A stretch of DNA of 64,000 nucleotides from JADJPO01 sp963724535 (lineage in GTDB: Bacteria; Actinomycetota; Actinomycetes; Actinomycetales; Kineosporiaceae), in the NCBI GenBank assembly GCA_963724535.1, contig CAVRVD010000014.1, positions 1 to 64,000 on the forward strand. Reading direction: 5' to 3'. The translations under genes were made by a program, and so were the position numbers. Shown one piece after another: positions 59,306 to 64,000 of this stretch. The first letter of the stretch is position 1. Each line of letters starts with the position of its first letter. The notes beneath the pieces are model-generated. The model was not told the DNA's origin. It was given only the letters and a program-made list of their open reading frames with translations, and ran no database searches.

Positions 59306-60268
59306 TCAGCCGGCCGGGCTCTGCGTCCGCAGCCGGGTGATGCCCGCATGGAGCATGTGCCCCTCGGCGTCGAGCTGGCTCAGCATCGACCCGATCTCAT
59401 GGACCACTGACCGCTGGATCGGCAGCGACATGTGCCCGACCCCGTGGACCAGCACGTTGCGCGCCATCAGGTCTGGATGCTCGATCCGAGCGCTCTCGTG
59501 TGGCAGGACCACCTGGTCGGTGTCGGAGTAGTAGGCCACGAACCGGGTGCGGCACCAGGGCATCGGCCGGTCGATCTCGGCCAGCAGGTCGCTTCCGGGG
59601 CGCAGCTGGCGGCCGAGCCGGACCGGCAGCCCGTAGGCCAGGAGCGACCCGGCGTGTGGGCTGCCCAGGGTTACCAGGGTGTGCACTCGCTCGTCCCCCC
59701 CGAGCCGCTGCACGTAGTAGCGGGCGATGAGCCCGCCGAGGCTGTGCCCGACGACGTGGACCCGCTCGTACCCGGTCCGGGCGACCAGCTCCTCGATCGC
59801 CCCGGACAGGTCGCGCGCGGCGGCCCGGATGTCGTTGGTCATCGGCGAGTAGTTGATGGTGAAGACCCGGCCGAAGCCCCGCCGGCGCAGTCGGTGACGC
59901 AGCACCGCGAAGATCATCCGGTTGTCCACCATGCCATGGACCAGCAGGATCGGCGTGCCGGCCGCCTCGACGTCGCCGACCACGAGGCCACGCTGGTGCG
60001 GGGCGAGGTCGCCGAGGTGGTACCGGTCGTTGGGCTCGTGCCGGTCGCGGACCACCCCGAGCGGGTACAGCGCCAGGTGGGTCGAGGCCCACACGGTCTC
60101 GACGATCGCGCCGCGCACCCCGGTCGGGGTGAGCAACGGCCCGACCTGAGCCGGCACGAAGCGCAGCCAACCCCGGATCGGGTCGGCATGCACGGCGGCG
60201 CGCGCGGACGCGGAGCCGGCGTGCTGGCGCGCGCCGGGCCCGTCCTGCTCACGTCGTCGTGTCGGCAC
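59306..60268 (-). CDS. Alpha/beta-hydrolase lipase/esterase (320 aa)
   Basis: Triacylglycerol-lipase-like alpha/beta hydrolase. TPILLVHGMVDNRMIF is the oxyanion region, the nucleophile elbow is VVGHSLGGLIARYYVQ, and the acid and His follow in the C-terminal third (STRHE of DTDQVVLPHESA; VHGVGHMSLP). No signal peptide is visible, so it is cytoplasmic or exported otherwise. The GTG at 60268 is set by AGGAGGAATGCC just before it. It faces the cobalamin-binding protein gene over a 293-bp gap. Substrate unknown. Confidence 0.87.
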   Translation of the reverse strand: MPTRRREQDGPGARQHAGSASARAAVHADPIRGWLRFVPAQVGPLLTPTGVRGAIVETVWASTHLALYPLGVVRDRHEPNDRYHLGDLAPHQRGLVVGDVEAAGTPILLVHGMVDNRMIFAVLRHRLRRRGFGRVFTINYSPMTNDIRAAARDLSGAIEELVARTGYERVHVVGHSLGGLIARYYVQRLGGDERVHTLVTLGSPHAGSLLAYGLPVRLGRQLRPGSDLLAEIDRPMPWCRTRFVAYYSDTDQVVLPHESARIEHPDLMARNVLVHGVGHMSLPIQRSVVHEIGSMLSQLDAEGHMLHAGITRLRTQSPAG

Positions 60269-60561
60269 GAGGCATTCCTCCTGTGCCGAATGTAACCCGC
60301 CAGTAGCCCTCCCGGCTGCGCCCGATCGGTGAACGGATAGTTCCTCACGGTGACCGCACGGGGCTGGTTGACGAGTCCTCGGATCCCCGATCGACCAGTG
60401 CGGCGGCGGCCCCGTGGGGGCGGCGGGTGTGGTGTCAACCACCCAAGGGCCGTATCGGCTGCCGCGGCTTCGGCCTAGGCTCTTCAGTGCCGCGGGGCCG
60501 GGGTGCGGCGCGCACCGGCGGCCCGCGCAGCGAACGTGCCCGACTCACCAGGAGGCTCACC
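60269..60561. other. 293-bp divergent region, lipase / B12-binding protein
   Basis: Both genes start from here. A TAGGCT hexamer at 60476-60481 may be the -10 of the B12-protein gene, about 75 bp before its ATG. No clear -35 or repeat accompanies it. No gene is supported. Confidence 0.4.
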
Positions 60562-60966
60562 ATGGCACCCGTGCGGATCATCGTCGCCAAGCCGGGGTTG
60601 GACGGTCACGACCGCGGCGCCAAGGTGGTGGCCCGCGCGCTGCGCGACGCCGGGTTCGAAGTGGTCTATACCGGATTGCACCAGAGCCCGGAGCAGATCG
60701 TCGAGGCGGCCATCCAGGAGGACGCCGACGCGGTCGGTCTGTCTGTGCTGTCCGGTGCGCACCTGACCCTCTTCGCCCGGGTGCTGGAGCTCCTTCGAGC
60801 CAAGGACGCCGAAGACATCGTTGTGTTCGGTGGCGGGATCGTCCCCGAGGATGACGTGGCCGAGCTGGAGCGGATAGGCGTGAAGAAGGTGTTCACCCCG
60901 GGTGCGGCGATGCGCGACATCGTGGACTGGGTCCGAGCCAACGTCGGGGAGACGGCCAACGCCTGA
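60562..60966 (+). CDS. Cobalamin-binding protein, small subunit of a mutase (134 aa)
   Basis: A stand-alone B12-binding domain. The motif D-x-H-x-x-G is present as GLDGHDRG (His16 ligates cobalt base-off), followed by LSVLSGAHLTLF and FGGGIVPEDDV. Small subunits of this kind pair with a catalytic subunit in isobutyryl-CoA- or methylmalonyl-CoA-type mutases. No large subunit is in the window. Its position just upstream of sucCD is conserved in actinobacteria, consistent with succinyl-CoA chemistry. ATG 60562 follows AGGAGG. The protein is complete. Confidence 0.88.
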   Translation: MAPVRIIVAKPGLDGHDRGAKVVARALRDAGFEVVYTGLHQSPEQIVEAAIQEDADAVGLSVLSGAHLTLFARVLELLRAKDAEDIVVFGGGIVPEDDVAELERIGVKKVFTPGAAMRDIVDWVRANVGETANA

Positions 60967-61106
60967 GCCGTCCGCCCAGTCGGTTCGGTGAGTCGTTCGC
61001 TGAGTCGTCCCGTCGCGGTGGTTCGACGCGGTGGTTCGACGCGATCACCGCACGTCGTCGGTCGTCCAACGCTGCGCGCGCCGTCCGTTCGTCGCCCCGG
61101 ACGAAC

Positions 61107-61131
61107 GGCGTGACGATCCGCACGTCACGCC
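61107..61131. promoter_or_regulatory. 9-bp perfect dyad upstream of sucC
   Basis: GGCGTGACG (61107-61115) and CGTCACGCC (61123-61131) form a perfect inverted repeat around ATCCGCA. It lies about 25 bp before a TAGGCT hexamer (61157-61162), in the place of an upstream regulator site for sucC. Confidence 0.5.
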
Positions 61132-61225
61132 CTGCCCGGGCCCGCAGCCTCTTGGCTAGGCTGGCGCCGCATCCGACCTCCGTGACCTGCCCGGCAGGTC
61201 AGACCAACGACGGTGAGGACGACAC

Positions 61226-62416
61226 GTGGATCTGTTCGAGTATCAGGCGCGCGACATCTTCGCCGCGCACGGCGTCCCGGTACTGGACGCCGCCGTCGCC
61301 ACGACCGCTGAGGAGGCCCGCGCCGGCGCCGAGCGGATCGGCGGCGGGACCGTGGTGGTCAAGGCCCAGGTGAAGACCGGCGGGCGCGGCAAGGCCGGCG
61401 GGGTCAAGCTCGCCCACTCGCCCGACGAGGCCGCGCAGAAGGCCGGGGAGATCCTCGGCATGGACATCAAGGGCCACACCGTGCACCGGGTGATGGTCGC
61501 CCAGGGCGCCAAGATCGCCGAGGAGTACTACTTCTCGGTGCTGCTCGACCGCGCCAACCGCGCCTACCTGGCGATGTGCTCGCGCGAGGGCGGCATGGAC
61601 ATCGAGACCCTCGCGGTGGAGCGGCCCGACGCCCTGGCCAAGGTGCCGATCGACGCGATCGTCGGCATCGACGACGCCAAGGCCGCCGAGATCGCCGAGA
61701 AGGCCGGATTCACCGGCGACCTCGCCAGCAAGATCGCCGAGGTGGTCAAGACCCTCTGGGCGGTCTTCGTCGCTGAGGACGCGACGCTCGTCGAGGTCAA
61801 CCCGCTCGTCCTGACCGAGGACGGAGCCCTGCTGGCCATCGACGGCAAGGTCTCCCTGGACGCCAACGCCGACATCCGCCACCCCGACCACGAGAAGTAC
61901 CACGACCACGGCGCCGCGGATCCGTTTGAGGCCAAGGCCAAGGAGAAGGGCATCAACTACGTCAAGCTGGACGGGCAGGTGGGAGTCATCGGTAACGGTG
62001 CCGGCCTGGTGATGTCCACCCTGGACGTGGTCGCCTACGCGGGCGAGGAGTACGGGGTCAAGCCGGCCAACTTCCTCGACCTCGGCGGTGGCTCCAGCGC
62101 ACAGGTCATGGCCGACGGGCTCGAGCTCATCCTGTCCGACCCGCAGGTCAAGAGCGTGTTCGTGAACGTGTTCGGCGGCATCACCTCCTGTGACACCGTC
62201 GCCAACGGCATCGTGCAGGCCTTCGAACTGCTGGCCTCGCACGGCGCGAGCGTCACCCATCCGCTCGTCCTCCGGTTGGACGGCAACAATGCCGAGGTGG
62301 CGCGGCAGATCCTCGACGAGGCGAATCTGCCCAACGTGGAGCGCCTGGACACCATGGACGGCGCCGCCCACCGCGCCGCCGAACTGGCCTCGATCGAGAT
62401 CAGCAAGGGAGCCTGA
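61226..62416 (+). CDS. sucC: Succinyl-CoA synthetase beta subunit (396 aa)
   Basis: ADP-forming succinate-CoA ligase beta subunit of the TCA cycle. VDLFEYQARDIFAAHGVPV is the family start, VKAQVKTGGRGKAGGVKL the ATP-grasp loop, ATLVEVNPLVLTEDG the metal site and NIFGGIT-like VNVFGGITSCD the subunit contact. GTG 61226 has GGTGAGGA upstream. Length is normal. It is followed by sucD after 2 bp, and the unit is preceded by a 9-bp dyad and TAGGCT. Confidence 0.94.
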   Translation: MDLFEYQARDIFAAHGVPVLDAAVATTAEEARAGAERIGGGTVVVKAQVKTGGRGKAGGVKLAHSPDEAAQKAGEILGMDIKGHTVHRVMVAQGAKIAEEYYFSVLLDRANRAYLAMCSREGGMDIETLAVERPDALAKVPIDAIVGIDDAKAAEIAEKAGFTGDLASKIAEVVKTLWAVFVAEDATLVEVNPLVLTEDGALLAIDGKVSLDANADIRHPDHEKYHDHGAADPFEAKAKEKGINYVKLDGQVGVIGNGAGLVMSTLDVVAYAGEEYGVKPANFLDLGGGSSAQVMADGLELILSDPQVKSVFVNVFGGITSCDTVANGIVQAFELLASHGASVTHPLVLRLDGNNAEVARQILDEANLPNVERLDTMDGAAHRAAELASIEISKGA

Positions 62417-62418
62417 CC

Positions 62419-63306
62419 GTGACGATCTTTCTCCACAGCGACAGCCGGGTGATCGTCCAGGGCATGACCGGCTCCGAGGGGCGCAAGCACACCCAACGGA
62501 TGATCAACTCCGGCACTAAGATCGTCGGCGGGGTGACTCCCGGCAAGAGCGGCCAGAGCGTGGAGTTCGAGGACCGTGTGAGCGTCCCGGTGTACGGCTC
62601 GGTCGCCGAGGCGGTCGAAGCCACCGGCGCCAGCGTGACCGTGATCTTCGTACCGGCCAAGTTCACCAAGGCTGCGGTTTACGAGGCGGTCGACGCCAAG
62701 CTGCCGCTCGGCGTGGTGATCACCGAGGGTATTCCGGTGCACGACGCCGCCAACTTCTACCGGTACGCGCAGAACTCCGGCACCACCCGGCTGATCGGCC
62801 CGAACTGCCCCGGCATCATCTCGCCCGGCAAGTCCAACGCCGGGATCATCCCGGCCGACATCACCAAGCGCGGCCCGCTCGGACTGGTCAGCAAGTCCGG
62901 CACGCTGACCTACCAGATGATGTACGAGCTGCGGGACATCGGGTTCTCCACCTGCGTCGGCATCGGTGGCGACCCGGTGATCGGAACCACACACATCGAC
63001 TGCCTGGAGGCATTCGAGGCCGACCCGGAGACCCAGGGCATCGTCATGATCGGTGAGATCGGCGGTGACGCCGAGGAGCGGGCCGCGGACTTCATCAAGG
63101 CACACGTGACCAAGCCTGTGGTCGGCTACGTCGCCGGCTTCACCGCCCCGGAGGGCAAGACCATGGGCCACGCCGGCGCCATCGTCTCCGGCTCCTCGGG
63201 CACCGCGCAGGCCAAGAAGGAGGCGCTCGAGGCCGTCGGGGTCAAGGTCGGCAAGACGCCGTCGGAGACCGCCGAGCTGATGCGCGAGGTCATGCAGAAC
63301 CTCTGA
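62419..63306 (+). CDS. sucD: Succinyl-CoA synthetase alpha subunit (295 aa)
   Basis: CoA-binding and phosphohistidine subunit. VIVQGMTGSEGRKHTQRM is the CoA loop, GPNCPGIISPGKSNAGI and GLVSKSGTLTYQM the interface, and the phosphohistidine is in KTMGHAGAIVSG (near residue 251). Together with SucC it makes ATP or GTP from succinyl-CoA. Start GTG 62419 follows GGGAGCC. It is the last gene of the operon; a strong hairpin lies 13 bp behind it. Confidence 0.94.
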   Translation: MTIFLHSDSRVIVQGMTGSEGRKHTQRMINSGTKIVGGVTPGKSGQSVEFEDRVSVPVYGSVAEAVEATGASVTVIFVPAKFTKAAVYEAVDAKLPLGVVITEGIPVHDAANFYRYAQNSGTTRLIGPNCPGIISPGKSNAGIIPADITKRGPLGLVSKSGTLTYQMMYELRDIGFSTCVGIGGDPVIGTTHIDCLEAFEADPETQGIVMIGEIGGDAEERAADFIKAHVTKPVVGYVAGFTAPEGKTMGHAGAIVSGSSGTAQAKKEALEAVGVKVGKTPSETAELMREVMQNL

Positions 63307-63319
63307 CCGGCCGCGAGAA

Positions 63320-63358
63320 TGCGCTGTTCACCCCCCAGACCGTGGGGTGAACAGCGCA
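63320..63358. terminator. 15-bp perfect stem hairpin between sucD and the DUF559 gene
   Basis: TGCGCTGTTCACCCC (63320-63334) and GGGGTGAACAGCGCA (63344-63358) pair perfectly with a 9-nt loop. It sits between convergent genes, so it can end transcription in both directions. No T-tract follows, as is usual in high-GC actinobacteria. Confidence 0.8.
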
Positions 63359-63368
63359 CTCTGCTGTG

Positions 63369-64000
63369 TCAGACGAGGTCCCGGACGGCGCGGACGACAT
63401 CCGCGGGCCGCTGGGTCAGATCCGCCCAGGTGAACCGCAGCACCCGGTAGCCGAGTGCAGTCAACCGATTCTGCCGGGTGCGATCCTGTTGGAACGCCGC
63501 CCGGTCGCCATGGGCGCGGTAGCCGTCGATCTCCACGATGAGACGGGCCGCCGGGAACAGGATGTCGACGACGGCCACAACCCGTCCGTCCGACCCCAGG
63601 ACCCGGGCACCGGCGTGCCATCCGGTGATCCCCGCGCGGCGGAACAGGTCGTGCGCGAGGTACTCGGCCCCGCTGACCGCACCGTTCGCGGTGTGGACGA
63701 GCAACCTCCGGAGCTGGGCGGCGCCACGTCGATGTCGCATGGTGTCCGTCAGCGCCTGCAGGTTCTCGTGGTCGAGCAAGCCACGGCTGGTCAGCCAGGC
63801 GTACAGGTCCAGCGCGTCCGTCCACTCCCGATGGGACAGCAGGTCCGCAACGGTGCGGTCAACCGTCGTGATCGCCAGGTCGCCGATCCGGGTCACCTCG
63901 CTCTCGTCCAGTCGGCTGCGGACGGCGAGCAGCTGCTGGGCGTGGCGACGTCCGGTGTCGACGTAGGCCCGCACCGGGACGGGTCCGTCCCGCCCGACCT
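63369..64000 (-). CDS. DUF559 protein, 5' end beyond window
   Basis: The C-terminal 110 residues match DUF559/Vsr-like nucleases: FPAARLIVEIDGYRAHGDRAAF with E-x-D, then TRQNRLTALGYRVLRFTWADL. The part before (TVDRTVADLLSHREWTDALDL) is the AbiEi-like region. The frame continues without a stop to the window edge, so the start lies outside. It is a relative of the protein encoded at 11549-12310. Role unknown; it converges on sucD across a strong hairpin. Confidence 0.8.
   Translation of the reverse strand, partial: VGRDGPVPVRAYVDTGRRHAQQLLAVRSRLDESEVTRIGDLAITTVDRTVADLLSHREWTDALDLYAWLTSRGLLDHENLQALTDTMRHRRGAAQLRRLLVHTANGAVSGAEYLAHDLFRRAGITGWHAGARVLGSDGRVVAVVDILFPAARLIVEIDGYRAHGDRAAFQQDRTRQNRLTALGYRVLRFTWADLTQRPADVVRAVRDLV

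Overview
The window is a high-GC (about 70%) actinobacterial chromosome segment. Supporting signs are pervasive GTG starts, ATGA/GTGA stop-start overlaps, an F420/Ddn-type reductase, a MoxR-VWA pair, PspC regulators, and a pcrA ... cobalamin-binding protein - sucC - sucD neighbourhood like that of Streptomyces and Mycobacterium relatives. No genus can be fixed by eye; a Frankiales, Geodermatophilales or Nakamurellales-type organism is a guess. I saw no rRNA, tRNA, CRISPR array, transposase or phage gene.

Layout. 1-3.2 kb: tail of an unknown gene, a thioesterase coupled to an SGNH hydrolase, and a divergent cystathionine beta-synthase. 3.2-7.6 kb: one very large secreted FN3/LamG-like repeat protein containing a nearly identical 894-bp internal duplication. 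7.7-12.3 kb: Ddn-like reductase, lipoprotein, V8-like protease, CoA-transferase and a DUF559 protein. 12.4-22.4 kb: VWA + AAA pair, a RecQ helicase with a C-terminal phosphoribosyltransferase-like domain, two divergent NUDIX genes and an N6-adenine methyltransferase coupled to one of them. 22.4-26.8 kb: PspC membrane proteins divergent from a PspC-histidine kinase/LuxR pair. 26.8-32.8 kb: PIG-L deacetylase, an AcoR-like regulator and an acetoin dehydrogenase operon (acoX-acoA-acoB-acoC). In that operon acoX appears twice frameshifted and acoA has lost its TPP-binding core. 33-38.6 kb: SatD, CPA1 antiporter, acyltransferase, MerR regulator, aminotransferase. 38.7-47.3 kb: pcrA, a second aminotransferase, two SDRs separated by an AraC remnant, a decayed CASTOR/POLLUX-like channel protein, and a MarR/methyltransferase divergent pair. 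47.3-60.3 kb: SulP transporter, radical-SAM HemN-like protein, membrane proteins, PLP lyase, Tat-lipoprotein metallo-hydrolase, a degenerate ABC exporter, DUF4386-type membrane proteins, lipase. 60.5-64 kb: B12-binding protein, sucCD, and a second DUF559 protein cut by the window end.

The window mixes conserved housekeeping genes (pcrA, sucCD, recQ, the sulfur-amino-acid enzyme) with accessory blocks showing clear decay (aco operon, ABC exporter, channel, AraC fragment). The most unusual non-coding signals are phased repeat arrays: four TGTGGA motifs exactly 11 bp apart (11457-11495), a CCGTTCGG array on a 20-bp step upstream of the giant secreted protein (7678-7761), seven tandem TAC-rich heptamers (16046-16094), and duplicated operator-like sites in the MarR and PspC-kinase divergent regions. 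I did not find a clear new multi-gene system. The NUDIX-methyltransferase pair next to the RecQ-PRTase helicase is the best candidate for one, and that is inference. Frameshift-based calls could be sequencing errors.
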